Source: Thioclava sp. GXIMD4216
GTDB taxonomy: Bacteria; Pseudomonadota; Alphaproteobacteria; Rhodobacterales; Rhodobacteraceae
NCBI RefSeq assembly: GCF_037949285.1
Contig: NZ_CP149926.1
Coordinates: 2,645,501 to 2,709,500, forward strand
DNA: 64,000 nucleotides
Direction of reading: 5' to 3'
Shown: in pieces, positions 36,321 through 47,635 of the stretch
Position numbering within the stretch: the stretch's first letter is position 1
Layout of the letters: each line of letters starts with the position of its first letter
The notes under the pieces: generated by a model
The model's database searches: none
What the model was told of the DNA's origin: nothing
The model's input: the letters and a program-made list of their open reading frames with translations, nothing else
Position numbers and translations under genes: made by a program

Positions 36321-37240
36321 GCGCCGTTTCCCGTTCCAGATGCGGGCAGCTCTACCCCCCGCCGTTCCAATTCTCTGTGGCGTTTAGACACGTGCCACCC
36401 CGCCTCTGCAAGAGCACCAGAGACAGCTTCCGTCAGGGCAACCGAGCGGTGTTTGCCCCCTGTACATCCAAAGCCTACGGCCAAATGTGTTTTCCCTTCC
36501 TCAACATGGGCAGGCAAAGTGAAAAGAAGAAGCCCCATCACCTTGTCGAAGAAGTCACGATAGCGTGGATCTGCGGCCACATGTGCGGCCACAGACGGGT
36601 CACGCCCGTCCTTGGGCCGCAATTCCGGTTGCCAATGCGGATTGGCCAGAAAGCGGCAATCGAACATCACATCAAGCCCGCGCGGCACCCCACGCTTATA
36701 GCTGAAACTATGCACCGAGACCGCCAATCCTGCCGTCTTGCGCTGATCGAACAGGCGATTGATCTCGGCGCGGGCATCATGGACCGTCATCGTGGAACTG
36801 TCGATCAGGATATCCGCCCGCACACGGATCGGCACCAACAGATCAATCTCGCGCAGGATGCCTTCTTCGGGCGCATCATCGGGCGACAGCGGATGACGGC
36901 GGCGCGTCTCGGAGTAACGGCGCTGCAGAACGGCTGCGTCCGCATCCATGTAAAGCACTTCGAGCTGGATCTCGGGCTCGCGCGTCAGGCGGTCGATCAA
37001 CTCGATCAAACGGGTTGCACTGAACTCGCGGTTCCGGACATCGATTCCCAACGCAATCGGCTGGAGCACCGGCCCGTCCAGCACACGCGGCACCATCGAA
37101 AGCGGAAGATTGTCGATGGTCTCGTAACCAAGATCCTCAAGCGCCGCAATCGCAGTCGATCGCCCCGCTCCCGAAGGGCCGGTGACCAGCACAACGCGCT
37201 GGCTTCGCTCGTCTGTTCCACAATGGGCCGCTTCGGTCAC
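36317..37240 (-). CDS. rapZ: RNase adapter RapZ / P-loop nucleotide-binding protein
   Basis: A 307-residue RapZ (YvcJ) family protein. The Walker A motif is GPSGAGRS (21-28), [18 protein letters not shown] follows, and the C-terminal domain has [12 protein letters not shown]. In E. coli RapZ guides RNase E to the GlmZ small RNA; in alphaproteobacteria the target is not established. Begins with GTG at 37240, overlapping the hprK stop (GTGA). Confidence 0.95.
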   Translation of the reverse strand: MTEAAHCGTDERSQRVVLVTGPSGAGRSTAIAALEDLGYETIDNLPLSMVPRVLDGPVLQPIALGIDVRNREFSATRLIELIDRLTREPEIQLEVLYMDADAAVLQRRYSETRRRHPLSPDDAPEEGILREIDLLVPIRVRADILIDSSTMTVHDARAEINRLFDQRKTAGLAVSVHSFSYKRGVPRGLDVMFDCRFLANPHWQPELRPKDGRDPSVAAHVAADPRYRDFFDKVMGLLLFTLPAHVEEGKTHLAVGFGCTGGKHRSVALTEAVSGALAEAGWHVSKRHRELERRGVELPASGTGNGA

Positions 37241-37662
37241 GCCACTCTCCCGGCTTTCAGAAATTGCCAGATCGCTGCATCAAGATGACTATGTTGCGCC
37301 TGCAGCACAAGAGGCAGAGAGACCCCGTAGAGAGAGATATTGCGCTGCGGCGGAAGCCTTTCTGTCTCGATCCGGTCAAGATCCACAACCAAAGAGAGAA
37401 TTGCATTACTCAAAGCATCCGCAGATAGAATCCCGACGCCGCGCGCCTCTATGCGCCCGCGGATAGCCAACGGCGCCGATGCCAGTATCTGTCCAGATTC
37501 GCATCGGAGGTCGGTTCTGTCATCCGCGACAAGATGTGCCCCGAAGGCCATAAGCCGCAGTGCGAGCGTCGATTTCCCGCTGCCGGACGCGCCCATAATC
37601 AGCACAGCGTGCTGCGCATCAAGGGCCACACAGCTTGCATGCAGATTGTGGCGAACACTCAT
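37237..37662 (-). CDS. hprK: HPr kinase/phosphorylase, short alphaproteobacterial form
   Basis: A 141-residue HprK that has only the kinase core; Gram-positive enzymes are about 310 residues with an extra N-terminal domain. NLHASCVAL precedes the Walker A GASGSGKS (24-31), then VADD (45-48), [13 protein letters not shown] and a C-terminal helix. The short form is normal in alphaproteobacteria and is not a truncation. It sits between chvG and rapZ; physical or functional ties with the ChvG kinase have been reported in rhizobia. Confidence 0.92.
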   Translation of the reverse strand: MSVRHNLHASCVALDAQHAVLIMGASGSGKSTLALRLMAFGAHLVADDRTDLRCESGQILASAPLAIRGRIEARGVGILSADALSNAILSLVVDLDRIETERLPPQRNISLYGVSLPLVLQAQHSHLDAAIWQFLKAGRVA

Positions 37663-37668
37663 CTGGGC

Positions 37669-39411
37669 TTAGAACGGCAGGCCGACAACGAAGCGCGCGC
37701 CCAGAGGCTCGGAGGTGACATCGGCATCGGTGGGACGGATATTCTCGGCCCAGATCACACCGCCATGCGCCTCCACGATCTGCTTCGAGATCGCCAGCCC
37801 AAGACCGGAATGGTCGCCGAATTGCCCCTCGGGCCGCTGCGAATAGAACCGCTTGAACACTTTCGACAGCGCCTCTTCCGGAATGCCCGGCCCCGTATCC
37901 TCGACCACCACCAGCACGCGGTTGTCACGCTTGCGCGCCCAGACCCGCACGGCATCCCCCTCTTCGCTGAAGGAAATCGCATTGGTGATCAGGTTGACGA
38001 AGACTTGCGCCAGACGCCCTTCGAGACCATTGATAATGATCGGGTCCGACGGCAGGTCGGTGATGAAATCAACCCCTTTTTCCTTCGCCTGAGCCCCGAG
38101 ATACTGCGCGAGGTTATCGACCGTATGAATCAGGTCGAAGGCTTCTTCTTCCTCTTTCACCAATTCGGAATCAAGGCGCGAGGCATTGGAAATATCGGAA
38201 ACCAGCCGGTCCAGACGACGCACATCATGGTCGATCACATCCAGAAGCTTCTCGCGATGCTCTTCCTTTTTCACCATGCGCAGCGACGCCACGGCAGAGC
38301 GCAGGCTGGCAAGCGGGTTCTTGATCTCGTGGCTGACATCGGCGGCGAATTGTTCATTGGCGTCGATACGGTCGTAAAGTGCCGTGACCATGCCGCGCAA
38401 CGCACCGGAAAGGCGACCGATCTCATCGGGGCGGGCCGACAGATCGGGGATGCGCACGCGCGACGGGCTCATCTTGCGGGCATGACGCTCGCTGCCGATC
38501 TCGGCGGCGGCGGCAAGATCGGAAATCGGGTTGGCAATCGTTGACGCCAGCACCAGAGACAACCCGATCGACACGATGATCGCGATCACGAACATCTGCA
38601 GAACCTGCTCGCGCTCGACCCGCACCAGATGGTCGATTTCGCCCGCAGCCGAGGTCAGCGCGATCGACCCCACAATGCGGTTATCCTGATAGATCCCTGT
38701 TGCCACAGAGAAAATTGTCGCGCCACTGATATCACGACGGGTATCCATGCGGGTCACACCGGGGCTCAGCTCGGCATTGAGATCCTGCGCGATGACCTGC
38801 GTGCTGACCGGCGCGCCACCCTCCCCGCGATGGATCAGCGAGGAGGCCAGCTCCCAGCCGCGCCCGAGAACATCGGTGATCAGCGTCGAGCGAGTATCGT
38901 CGCGCCGCCCCGTTACATCCGCCGCAGGCGCAGTGGCCACGTCATCGGAACTGATCAGAAGATTCCCAGCAGCATCAAAGACATACAGCGCAGACCCCGC
39001 CGGAAGCTGGACCCCTGAGAGCGTATCGACAACATCGATACCGTCCCCCGCCGCCAGATTGACCGGCGCAGTCTTCGGCAGTCTCGCCTCGAATACATCG
39101 GCGATCAGCTCGGCCTCGACAACAATCGCATTTTCGCGCTGCACAACGAGACTATCACGGAACGGGTTCAGATACAGAACCCCCGCCACCAGCACGACCA
39201 TTGCCAAAAGGTTGAAGGTGATGATCTTGCGCGCCAGAGGCGAGCGGTTCAACGAGATCAGGCTCCGCTTCTCGCGTCGCTTGGCAATGCCATCATCGAC
39301 AGCGCCACTGCCCGCGACCCAGTCCTCCCCCAGATCGACCGCCGTCGTTTCCGTGTTCCGTTTCTTGGTACTCATCCCAAGGCTCAACCCGATCCGTCCC
39401 GCGATGCTCAT
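37669..39411 (-). CDS. chvG: Sensor histidine kinase ChvG
   Basis: A 580-residue membrane kinase. Helix 1 is about 62-82, a periplasmic sensor domain follows, helix 2 is about 272-292, then HAMP, the H-box [19 protein letters not shown] with His361, and the ATPase domain with [19 protein letters not shown] and [11 protein letters not shown]. In rhizobia and Brucella (ChvG/ExoS/BvrS) it senses acid or envelope stress and phosphorylates ChvI. The ATG overlaps the chvI stop (ATGA). Confidence 0.93.
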   Translation of the reverse strand: MSIAGRIGLSLGMSTKKRNTETTAVDLGEDWVAGSGAVDDGIAKRREKRSLISLNRSPLARKIITFNLLAMVVLVAGVLYLNPFRDSLVVQRENAIVVEAELIADVFEARLPKTAPVNLAAGDGIDVVDTLSGVQLPAGSALYVFDAAGNLLISSDDVATAPAADVTGRRDDTRSTLITDVLGRGWELASSLIHRGEGGAPVSTQVIAQDLNAELSPGVTRMDTRRDISGATIFSVATGIYQDNRIVGSIALTSAAGEIDHLVRVEREQVLQMFVIAIIVSIGLSLVLASTIANPISDLAAAAEIGSERHARKMSPSRVRIPDLSARPDEIGRLSGALRGMVTALYDRIDANEQFAADVSHEIKNPLASLRSAVASLRMVKKEEHREKLLDVIDHDVRRLDRLVSDISNASRLDSELVKEEEEAFDLIHTVDNLAQYLGAQAKEKGVDFITDLPSDPIIINGLEGRLAQVFVNLITNAISFSEEGDAVRVWARKRDNRVLVVVEDTGPGIPEEALSKVFKRFYSQRPEGQFGDHSGLGLAISKQIVEAHGGVIWAENIRPTDADVTSEPLGARFVVGLPF

Positions 39412-40112
39412 TCTTCGTTATAACGGTAACCGATGCCATAAAGCGTTTCGATGGCCGAAAAATCCTCGTCAACGCTGCGCATTTTCTTGCGAAGGCGCTT
39501 GATATGGCTGTCGATCGTGCGGTCATCGACATAGACCTGATCATCATAGGCCACATCCATCAACTGATCGCGCGATTTCACAAAGCCCGGACGCTGCGCC
39601 AGAGCCTGCAACAGCAGGAATTCCGTGACGGTCAGGGTAACGTCCTTCCCCTTCCAGCTGACCGAATGGCGCAGCGGGTCCATCACCAGCGCACCACGCG
39701 TAATCACCTTTGTCTCTTCGGTTACAGCCGTTTCCGTCCGCCCCTCAAGCGCGTCCTGACGCCGCAAAAGCGCGCGGATCCGCTCGACCAGAAGGCGCTG
39801 GCTGAAGGGTTTTTTGACATAGTCATCCGCGCCCATACGCAGCCCCAGAACCTCGTCGATCTCGTCATCTTTCGAGGTCAGGAAAATTACGGGCATCGTC
39901 GTTTTCTGGCGCAGACGCTGCAACAGATCCATCCCGTCCATACGGGGCATCTTGATATCCAGCACGGCCATATCGGGGAGACGTTTGTTGAACGCATCCA
40001 GTGCTGCCTGACCGTCATTATAGGTCTCGACATCGAAGCCTTCCGCCTCAAGGGTCATGGCTACCGATGTAAGAATATTGCGATCATCATCGACCAAAGC
40101 AATTCGCGACAT
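39408..40112 (-). CDS. chvI: Response regulator ChvI
   Basis: A 234-residue OmpR-type regulator: receiver domain with Asp52 ([13 protein letters not shown]) and Lys near KKPFS, and a winged-helix DNA-binding domain ending [35 protein letters not shown] (about 200-231). First gene of the chvI-chvG-hprK-rapZ-EIIA-ptsH run, divergent from pckA. Confidence 0.94.
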   Translation of the reverse strand: MSRIALVDDDRNILTSVAMTLEAEGFDVETYNDGQAALDAFNKRLPDMAVLDIKMPRMDGMDLLQRLRQKTTMPVIFLTSKDDEIDEVLGLRMGADDYVKKPFSQRLLVERIRALLRRQDALEGRTETAVTEETKVITRGALVMDPLRHSVSWKGKDVTLTVTEFLLLQALAQRPGFVKSRDQLMDVAYDDQVYVDDRTIDSHIKRLRKKMRSVDEDFSAIETLYGIGYRYNEE

Positions 40113-40301
40113 GAGCCTGCCCCCTCATTCTTCCGGACGGTTATAGTTATTCGGCATCATCGGCATCCATAGGGGAAGAATCAACACGAAGCTGAAACGC
40201 GCATCGTTTCCGCCTGCGATTGCATCCCAAAAGCCTCAATTTAGGGTTAACTGACAAGATTGTGTCACTATGTCTCAGGTTTGGTTGCGCTAAAGTGCAA
40301 A

Positions 40302-40315
40302 TGATAACGCTAACG
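40302..40315. promoter_or_regulatory. LacI-type operator-like palindrome upstream of pckA
   Basis: TGATAACGCTAACG is an imperfect palindrome centred on CG, the form of LacI-family operators; it resembles what I recall of the CceR carbon-metabolism sites of Rhodobacter. It lies in the 355-base gap between chvI and pckA. A possible -35 TTGGTT (40281-40286) lies just upstream, and another small inverted repeat, CTAAA-GAT-TTTAG (40335-40347), downstream. No gene is seen in the gap. Confidence 0.45.
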
Positions 40316-40467
40316 GTAGCGCACCCTGTGTTCCCTAAAGATTTTAGCGTGGTATATGGTCGATTATCCGGTGCACTTCTGGCACCGAAGGCGATCCGTC
40401 CAAGGCCCGGATGGATCGGGAGGATTCCATTGAACCGCCGCACTACGACGGCATTCGGGAGCTACAG

Positions 40468-42066
40468 ATGATCATCGGACACGTGAACCCGGCACAGCGC
40501 CTGGAAGATCAAGGCATTTCTGGACTGGGCAATGTCTATTACAACCTGATCGAGCCGGCGCTGGTCGAAGAGGCGCTCAAACGCAATGAAGGCACCCTTG
40601 GTAAGGGCGGCGCATTCTATTGCACGACCGGTGCGCATACCGGCCGCTCGCCCAAAGACAAGTTTGTTGTCCGCACCCCCGAAGTTGAGAACACCATCTG
40701 GTGGGAAAACAACAATCCGATGGACGAAGACAAGTTCGATCTGCTGCATGCCGATATGCTCGCGCATATGGCGGGCCGCGACTACTTCGTGCAGGATCTG
40801 TTCGGCGGTGCCGATCCGGCGCATCGTCTTGATGTGCGCGTGGTATCCGAACTCGCATGGCACAACCTCTTCATCCGCACCATGCTGCGCCGCCCCGAGC
40901 GTTCCGAGCTGGACAGCTTTGTTCCGGAATTCACCATCGTGAACTGCCCGAGCTTCAAAGCCGACCCCGAACGCCACGGCTGCCGCTCGGAAACGGTGAT
41001 CGCGCTGAACTTCTCGAAGAAGCTCATCCTCATCGGCAACACCGAATATGCGGGCGAAAACAAGAAGGGCGTGTTCTCCCTTCTCAACTACATCCTGCCC
41101 GGCAATGGCATCATGCCGATGCACTGCTCGGCCAACCACGCCATCGATAATCCCGATGATGCGGCCATCTTCTTCGGCCTGTCGGGCACCGGCAAGACCA
41201 CGCTTTCGGCAAGCCCGTCGCGCACGCTGATCGGCGATGACGAGCATGGCTGGTCGGACGAGGGCATCTTCAACTTCGAAGGCGGCTGCTACGCGAAAAC
41301 GATCAACCTCTCGGCCGAAGCCGAGCCCGAGATCTACGCAACCTGCTCGATGTTCGGCACCGTGGTCGAGAACATGACCTTCGATCCCGAGACGCTGGAT
41401 CTCAACTTCGAAGACAACTCGATCACCGACAACATGCGCTGTGCCTACCCGCTGCATTACATCTCGAATGCGTCGGAAACCTCGGTCGGTGGCAGCCCCA
41501 AACACGTGATCATGCTGACCTGCGATGCCTATGGCGTTCTGCCGCCCATCGCACGTCTGACCCCTGCACAGGCCATGTATCACTTCCTTTCGGGCTTCAC
41601 CTCGAAAACTCCGGGCACGGAAATCGGTGTGGTCGAGCCCATCCCGACCTTCTCCACCTGCTTCGGTGCGCCCTTCATGCCGCGTCGTCCGGAAGTCTAC
41701 GGCAAGCTGCTGGCCGAGAAGATCGCAAAGAACGGTGCATCCTGCTGGCTGGTGAACACCGGTTGGACCGGTGGCAAGTTCGGCGAAGGCTCGCGTATGC
41801 CCATCAAGGCCACCCGCGCGCTTCTCGATGCCGCACTCGACGGGTCGCTGGATGCGGTCCAGTTCCGCAAAGATCCGAATTTCGGCTTCGAAGTTCCGGT
41901 TCTGGTGGCTGGCGTTGACACCAAGCTTCTGAACCCGCGCGACACGTGGGTCGACCCGAACGCCTATGACGCGCAGGCCGCCAAACTGGTGAAAATGTTC
42001 TCGGACAATTTCGAGCAATATGTTCCCTATATCGACGACGAAGTGAAAGCCGTCGCGATCGGCTGA
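40468..42066 (+). CDS. pckA: Phosphoenolpyruvate carboxykinase (ATP)
   Basis: PckA (532 residues) converts oxaloacetate and ATP to phosphoenolpyruvate, the entry step of gluconeogenesis. [12 protein letters not shown] binds substrate, the kinase P-loop is [12 protein letters not shown], and GDDEHGW follows with metal ligands. The start at 40468 ([17 protein letters not shown]) is set by the family and a CGGGAG seven bases upstream; an in-frame ATG at 40411 would add 19 residues. Confidence 0.97.
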   Translation: MIIGHVNPAQRLEDQGISGLGNVYYNLIEPALVEEALKRNEGTLGKGGAFYCTTGAHTGRSPKDKFVVRTPEVENTIWWENNNPMDEDKFDLLHADMLAHMAGRDYFVQDLFGGADPAHRLDVRVVSELAWHNLFIRTMLRRPERSELDSFVPEFTIVNCPSFKADPERHGCRSETVIALNFSKKLILIGNTEYAGENKKGVFSLLNYILPGNGIMPMHCSANHAIDNPDDAAIFFGLSGTGKTTLSASPSRTLIGDDEHGWSDEGIFNFEGGCYAKTINLSAEAEPEIYATCSMFGTVVENMTFDPETLDLNFEDNSITDNMRCAYPLHYISNASETSVGGSPKHVIMLTCDAYGVLPPIARLTPAQAMYHFLSGFTSKTPGTEIGVVEPIPTFSTCFGAPFMPRRPEVYGKLLAEKIAKNGASCWLVNTGWTGGKFGEGSRMPIKATRALLDAALDGSLDAVQFRKDPNFGFEVPVLVAGVDTKLLNPRDTWVDPNAYDAQAAKLVKMFSDNFEQYVPYIDDEVKAVAIG

Positions 42067-42088
42067 CCCCCGAGCGAAGACCGTTAAG

Positions 42089-42112
42089 AAGGGCCGGGAT
42101 TTCCCGGCCCTT
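42089..42112 (+). terminator. Terminator after pckA
   Basis: A stem AAGGGCCGGG/CCCGGCCCTT (42089-42098 with 42103-42112) with a short ATTT loop, followed by TCCATTTTT. Confidence 0.85.
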
Positions 42113-42164
42113 TCCATTTTTGCCCCACGCGCTAGCTTTGCACTGTAACAGACCGTGGTGGCCT

Positions 42165-43700
42165 ATGATTTTCGGTATTCTCGTCCTTGGCCTGATGGCT
42201 TTTCTCTGGCTCTGGACACGCACGCGCCTCCCCGAACGCCCCGACCTGCCCCCCGAGGTTCTCGCCTTGCCGGAAAAGACGCGGTTGGCAGGGATCTGGC
42301 CCGATCTCTCGATATCCGGTGTGCTTCCGCTTCCGGATGGCATCGAGGCCTTCGCGACCCGCCTCAAGCTGATCGAGATGGCCGAACATAGTATCGAGGT
42401 GCAATACTATCTGTGGCGTCCCGATACCTGCGGAAGCCTGATGTTGGAGGCCCTGCACAAAGCGGCGGAGCGCGGTGTGCGGGTGCGCCTTCTGATCGAC
42501 GATAACGCGACCAAACCGATTGACGCGCGGATCGCGTGGATGAATGCCCATCCTCGGATCGAAGTGCGGCTTTTCAACCCCTTTCCGCTGCGCGGCATGC
42601 GGCTTCTGGGCTATGCAATGGATTTCCGGCGCCTGAACCGGCGCATGCATAACAAGGCGCTGGTGGTCGATGGGCGCGCCGCCGTGGTTGGCGGGCGCAA
42701 TGTGGGGGATGAATATTACAATGATCTCGCCCGCATGGGCACCTTCATGGATTTCGACGCGCTCGTGATGGGCCGCGCCGCATGCGAGGCCCGCGAGGAA
42801 TTCGAAACCTACTGGAATTCCGAACCGACATGGCCCGCAGACACCATCCTGCCCGACCGGCTGTTAGAGGACACCCGAACAGGCGCGGCGCAGAATGCAG
42901 AGCGCGCCAAAAGTGAGGATGCGCAGAACTTTCTGGCGCTTCTGGCCGAAACCCCGACCACGGAGGAACTGGAGGCAGGCCGCCCCAATCTGCGTGAAGC
43001 CGAGGTGAAGCTGCTTTATGACGCCCCCGAAAAGGTTCTGGGCCGCGCCCGTCGCCGCAATCTGCTGTTTCCCAATATGCATATGGCGATGGGCACGCCC
43101 ACCACCCGTTTCGATATAATCTCGCCCTATTTCGTGCCGCGCAATGCGGGCCGCCGCCAGTTGATCAAGCTGGCCAAAGCAGGGGTGAAGGTGCGGGTAC
43201 TGACCAATTCGCTGGCCTCCTCGGACAAGCCCATCGTCCATACCGGCTATTCGGGCCAGCGCCGCAAACTGCTGTCGGGCGGGGTGGAGATCTATGAATT
43301 CGCCCATGACGAACATGTCAAGTTCCGCCGTGGGCTGATCGGGCATCACCGCCGCGGGACCTCGCCCTTTGCGCGTACGAAACTGCATGCCAAAATCCTG
43401 TCTGTCGATACCGAGAAGGTCTTTATCGGCACCTTCAACTTCGATCCGCGTTCGCTTCTGCTGAATACCGAAATGGGGATCGTGATCCACGATAAGGACT
43501 GGGCGGAGCACTTGCATAAAGGCTTTGAAAGCGTCATTCCCGCCGCGGCATGGAAACTGACGCGCGAACACAAGCGCATCCGCTGGGAACGCACCACCGA
43601 TCAGGGCACGGAAATCTGGCACCACGAGCCCTATACCTCGTGGTGGCAGCGTTTCCTGATCGTGGCAGGATCGTTCCTGCCGATCGAGTGGTTACTTTGA
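42165..43700 (+). CDS. Phospholipase D family protein, cardiolipin synthase C-like
   Basis: A 511-residue protein with one N-terminal membrane helix (about 2-18) and two PLD phosphodiesterase motifs: HNKALVVDG with His162, Lys164 and Asp169, and HAKILSVD near the end followed by GTFNFDPRS. The layout and length resemble ClsC (YmdC) cardiolipin synthases rather than nucleases. Start at ATG 42165; upstream TTG and GTG codons are less likely. Its last nine bases overlap the end of rnr on the other strand. Confidence 0.82.
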   Translation: MIFGILVLGLMAFLWLWTRTRLPERPDLPPEVLALPEKTRLAGIWPDLSISGVLPLPDGIEAFATRLKLIEMAEHSIEVQYYLWRPDTCGSLMLEALHKAAERGVRVRLLIDDNATKPIDARIAWMNAHPRIEVRLFNPFPLRGMRLLGYAMDFRRLNRRMHNKALVVDGRAAVVGGRNVGDEYYNDLARMGTFMDFDALVMGRAACEAREEFETYWNSEPTWPADTILPDRLLEDTRTGAAQNAERAKSEDAQNFLALLAETPTTEELEAGRPNLREAEVKLLYDAPEKVLGRARRRNLLFPNMHMAMGTPTTRFDIISPYFVPRNAGRRQLIKLAKAGVKVRVLTNSLASSDKPIVHTGYSGQRRKLLSGGVEIYEFAHDEHVKFRRGLIGHHRRGTSPFARTKLHAKILSVDTEKVFIGTFNFDPRSLLLNTEMGIVIHDKDWAEHLHKGFESVIPAAAWKLTREHKRIRWERTTDQGTEIWHHEPYTSWWQRFLIVAGSFLPIEWLL

Positions 43701-45974
43701 CTTCCGCTCGCGCTTGACCTTACGGGCCTTGGCGCGGGTTTTGGCCTTCAGAGCGCCAATCTTGCGCGGGGCCGATGTGCCGGGCCGCCCCTTGCGCCTT
43801 GCCGAGCGGCGCGACGAGGGCAGCTCGGCCCCTTCCAGTTGCAACAGATCCAGCAACAGCCCACCCGTCACCGGCACGGCCTCGACCAGACGCACCAGAA
43901 CCCGCATGCCTGCGGTGATCTCGATGCCGGTGTCGGCACCGGTCAGCGTCTGGGCCTCGCGGTCGAAATGGAAGAACTCGTTGCCGATGGCACGGATCGG
44001 GATCATCCCGTCGGCACCCGTCTCATCCAGCCGGATGAACAGGCCAAAGCCCTGCACGCCCGACACGCGGCCCGTGAACTCGTTGCCCACACGTTCCGAC
44101 AGATAGGCCGCCAGATAGCGGTCGGTCGTATCGCGTTCCGCCGCCATCGACCGGCGCTCGGTATCGGAAATCTGCTTGGCCGTCTCTTCGAGGTGCTCGA
44201 TATCCCATTGGCTCAGGCCATCATCGCCCCATCCATGCCCCGAGATCAGCGCCCGATGCACGATCAGGTCCGAATAGCGGCGGATCGGCGAGGTGAAATG
44301 CGCATAGGATTTCAGCGCCAGACCGAAATGCCCGAAATTCTGCGGGTAGTAATAGGCCTGCGTCATGGTCCGCAACGTGGACATATTGATCAGCTCGTTG
44401 AAATCGCTGTTCAATGCCTGTTCCAGCAGGTGGTTCAAATGCGAGGTCCGCAAGACCTGCCCCTTGGCCAGCTTGAAGCCCGAGGCCTGTGCCACCTCGC
44501 GCAAGCTCTCCAGCTTGTCCTGGCTCGGTTCTTCGTGCACGCGATACAGAAGCGGGCGCCGCAGGCGTTCAAGTTCCTCGGCGGCGGCCACATTGGCCAG
44601 CACCATGAATTCTTCGATCAGCTTATGCGCATCCAGCCGTTCCTTGAACTGGATCGAGGTCACCTTGCCCTCATCCGACAGAACGATCTTGCGCTCGGGC
44701 AGATCGAGGTTGAGCGGCTGACGACGTGCCCGCGCCCGCAGAAGAGCGGCGTAGCAGTCGTAAAGCGGCTCGATCACCTCATCCATCAGGGGCGCGCATT
44801 GGTCATCGGGGGTGCCATCGACCGCGCGCTGCACTTGGCCATATTCCAGCGAGGCCACCGATTTGATCATCGCACGGTGGAAGCTATGGCGGATCTTATT
44901 GCCATCGGCATCGATCACCATCTTCGCCACCAGAACGGCGCGCGACACGCCTTCATGCAGCGAGCATAGATCCCCCGACAGACGGTCGGGCAGCATCGGC
45001 ACCACGCGGTCGGGGAAATAGCTGGAGTTGCCGCGCATCCGCGCCTCGCGGTCGAGTGCGGAATTGGGCGTCACATAATGCGCCACATCGGCAATGGCGA
45101 CCCAGAGGATGGTGCCATCCTCATTGGCCGGATCTTTGTCATATTCAACGAAACAGGCGTCATCATGGTCACGCGCATCACCCGGGTCGATGGTGACAAA
45201 GGGCATATGCGTCAGGTCTTCGCGGCCCGTCATATCGGCAGGCTTTGCGGCATCGGCCTCGGCGATCACCTCATCGGGGAAACGGTCGGGAATGCCATGC
45301 TGATGGATCGCAATCAGCGACACAGCCTTGGGCGCGGTCGGGTCGCCCAGACGCGCGATGATCCGCGCCAGCGGCAGGCCTATGCGGCCACGCGGGGCGC
45401 TTTGTTCGGCCTCGACCAGCTCGCCGTCGCGGGCTTCCATAGCGGCGGCCTGCGGCACATGCCATTCCTTGTCCTGCCCCTTGTCGATCGGCACAATCCG
45501 CCCGCCCTCGGCGGTCTTGCGGAAGATGCCAACCACGACCTTCTTGGCCGCCGAACCGATCTTGCGGATGGGGCGGGCCTCGTAATCATATTGCTCGTCG
45601 GGCGTCTCGGTCAGCCGCGCCAGCACGCGGTCATGCGGCCCCAAGGCCTCTTCGCCCGCTTTGAGGATAATCAGGATCAGAGGCTCGGCCCCCTCGCCTT
45701 CCCATTCCAAAGGCTTCGCCCAGAGATCGCCCATACTGTCGGGGCGCAGCACCTCGAGCACCGTCACCGGCGGCAGCTTGGAGGGCTCGCGGAAGGACTT
45801 GCGGCGGCGCTCGACCAGCCCTTCGTCCTCCATCTCGCGCAGGATGCGCTTCAGCTCGATCTTGGCCTGCCCCTTGATGCCGAAGGCACGGGCAATATCA
45901 CGCTTGGAGGTCGTGGTCGGGTTATCATTGAGCCAATCGAGGATCTGGCTGCGGGACGGAATCTGTGTTGTCAT
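43692..45974 (-). CDS. rnr: Ribonuclease R
   Basis: RNase R (760 residues), a processive 3-prime to 5-prime exoribonuclease that degrades structured RNA. An N-terminal winged helix, cold-shock domains, the RNB catalytic block FVTIDPGDARDHDDACF, an S1 domain near 640-720 and a Lys/Arg-rich tail are all present. Normal length. Upstream lies a 45-base gap to the GNAT gene. It converges with the PLD-family gene. Confidence 0.95.
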   Translation of the reverse strand: MTTQIPSRSQILDWLNDNPTTTSKRDIARAFGIKGQAKIELKRILREMEDEGLVERRRKSFREPSKLPPVTVLEVLRPDSMGDLWAKPLEWEGEGAEPLILIILKAGEEALGPHDRVLARLTETPDEQYDYEARPIRKIGSAAKKVVVGIFRKTAEGGRIVPIDKGQDKEWHVPQAAAMEARDGELVEAEQSAPRGRIGLPLARIIARLGDPTAPKAVSLIAIHQHGIPDRFPDEVIAEADAAKPADMTGREDLTHMPFVTIDPGDARDHDDACFVEYDKDPANEDGTILWVAIADVAHYVTPNSALDREARMRGNSSYFPDRVVPMLPDRLSGDLCSLHEGVSRAVLVAKMVIDADGNKIRHSFHRAMIKSVASLEYGQVQRAVDGTPDDQCAPLMDEVIEPLYDCYAALLRARARRQPLNLDLPERKIVLSDEGKVTSIQFKERLDAHKLIEEFMVLANVAAAEELERLRRPLLYRVHEEPSQDKLESLREVAQASGFKLAKGQVLRTSHLNHLLEQALNSDFNELINMSTLRTMTQAYYYPQNFGHFGLALKSYAHFTSPIRRYSDLIVHRALISGHGWGDDGLSQWDIEHLEETAKQISDTERRSMAAERDTTDRYLAAYLSERVGNEFTGRVSGVQGFGLFIRLDETGADGMIPIRAIGNEFFHFDREAQTLTGADTGIEITAGMRVLVRLVEAVPVTGGLLLDLLQLEGAELPSSRRSARRKGRPGTSAPRKIGALKAKTRAKARKVKRERKSK

Positions 45975-46019
45975 GAGTTTTGCCTAGCACGGCGCGCGAT
46001 TTCCGTCACGCGGGAAAGC

Positions 46020-46436
46020 TCAAAGGGGCGCGACCATATCACGATGGGGCACATGCCCGTCGGGATAGGTCTCGCCATAGGCGGTGTAACCCAGTTTCTC
46101 ATAGAACGGGATCGCCTGCACCTGAGCGCTAAGCATGGCCTTGGTGCAGCCTTTCGCCTTGGCCCGCGCCATCGCATCACGCAGGATCTCGGCGCCAAGC
46201 CCCAAACCGCGATGCGATTTCGCCACGCAGATGCGCCCGATCTTGGCGGTCTCGCCCTCGATAAACACCCGCGCGGTGGCAATCGGCTGATCGCCCTCAC
46301 GCATCAGGATCTGCATAGCCTCGCCGTCACGGCCATCGAATTCCTCGGCCTCGCTATAGCCCTGTTCCTCGATGAAAACCGCGCGGCGCAGCGCGTGGAC
46401 ATCCGTCAGATCGGTGACCTCTTCGCAGGTTCTCAT
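46020..46436 (-). CDS. GNAT family N-acetyltransferase
   Basis: A 138-residue acetyltransferase. [16 protein letters not shown] is typical of the ElaA/YjcF-like branch, and the acetyl-CoA loop is [14 protein letters not shown], followed by [14 protein letters not shown]. Substrate unknown. Its ATG overlaps the dapE stop (ATGA), so it is translated with dapE. Confidence 0.85.
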   Translation of the reverse strand: MRTCEEVTDLTDVHALRRAVFIEEQGYSEAEEFDGRDGEAMQILMREGDQPIATARVFIEGETAKIGRICVAKSHRGLGLGAEILRDAMARAKAKGCTKAMLSAQVQAIPFYEKLGYTAYGETYPDGHVPHRDMVAPL

Positions 46437-47575
46437 GCGAAATAGCCCTGAAGGATGCGGGTATAAACGGCCTTCAGCTGGGTGATCTGAGAGGTTTCGA
46501 TCCGCTCGTCGACCTTATGCATGGTTTTGCCGACCAGACCGAATTCCAGCACCGGACAATGGTGTTTGATAAACCGCGCATCCGAAGTGCCACCCGAAGT
46601 GGAGAGCTCCGGCCGGAGACCGCATTCGGCCTCGATCGCATCGGAGACCAGCTCGACGAAAGGCCCCGGCGCGGTATAGAAGCTTTCGCCCGAGATAGAT
46701 GCCGTCAGGCTGATCTTCACACCCGTAGCTGCCGCGACCTCTGCCACCAGACCTTCGGCCCATTCGGTCAGCGAGGCCCCGCTATGGGCATCGTTGAAGC
46801 GGATATTCACCTGCGCCGTCGCCCGCGCCGGCACCACATTGCTGGCCGCATTGCCACAATCGATGGTGGTCACCTGCAAGGAAGACGGGTCGAAATGCGC
46901 GGTGCCATTGTCCAGCGGCTGGGCATTCATGCGCCCCAGCAGATCCACCAGCGCATGCAGCGGGTTCTTGGCCCGATGCGGATAGGCGACATGGCCCTGC
47001 ACGCCCTCGGCCAGCAGATCAAAGGTCACCGAGCCACGACGCCCGATCTTGATCATATCGCCCAACACTTCCGGAGAGGTCGGCTCGCCCACCAGACAGA
47101 CCGACATCGTCTCGCCTTCAGCCTCCATCCAGTCCAGAACGGCCACGGTGCCATCCTTGGCGGGGCCTTCCTCATCGCCGGTAATCACGAAGACAATCGC
47201 CCCATCAGGTGGCGTGTCCTTCACGAAATCCACCGCCGCCGCGACAAAGGCCGCCACGCCGGTTTTCATATCGGTGGCCCCGCGCCCCCAAAGAACCCCA
47301 TCCTCGATCAGGCCGGAAAACGGCGGCTTGGTCCAAGCGGCCTCGTCGCCCACCGGCACCACATCGGTGTGGCCGCCAAAGCCGAAAGACCTGGCCGCAT
47401 TCTTCGCCCCCCAGCGGGCGAAGAGGTTGGACACGCCGCCGCGGTCCACGCGGGTGCAGGCAAAGCCCGCCTCGGTCAGCATGCCCTCCAGAAGCACCAA
47501 AGCGCCCCCCTCCTGCGGTGTGACAGAGGGGCAGCGGATCAGCTGGGCGCTGAGGTCGACGGGATCAATAGGCAT
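46433..47575 (-). CDS. dapE: Succinyl-diaminopimelate desuccinylase
   Basis: DapE (380 residues) removes succinate from N-succinyl-LL-diaminopimelate in lysine and cell-wall synthesis. Zinc ligands lie in [22 protein letters not shown] and [11 protein letters not shown], and the C-terminal [11 protein letters not shown] and [14 protein letters not shown] are DapE-specific. Complete at normal length. Confidence 0.95.
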   Translation of the reverse strand: MPIDPVDLSAQLIRCPSVTPQEGGALVLLEGMLTEAGFACTRVDRGGVSNLFARWGAKNAARSFGFGGHTDVVPVGDEAAWTKPPFSGLIEDGVLWGRGATDMKTGVAAFVAAAVDFVKDTPPDGAIVFVITGDEEGPAKDGTVAVLDWMEAEGETMSVCLVGEPTSPEVLGDMIKIGRRGSVTFDLLAEGVQGHVAYPHRAKNPLHALVDLLGRMNAQPLDNGTAHFDPSSLQVTTIDCGNAASNVVPARATAQVNIRFNDAHSGASLTEWAEGLVAEVAAATGVKISLTASISGESFYTAPGPFVELVSDAIEAECGLRPELSTSGGTSDARFIKHHCPVLEFGLVGKTMHKVDERIETSQITQLKAVYTRILQGYFA

Positions 47576-47635
47576 GGGCTGGGCTCCTGTCAGGGGTTTC
47601 CCCTCGCATAGCGCGAAGGCCGCACAGGCACAACA

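Noticed and set aside
37237..37662. hprK as a broken gene because it is less than half the Gram-positive length
   Set aside because: The alphaproteobacterial form normally has only the kinase core, and Walker A, VADD and the C-terminal motif are intact.
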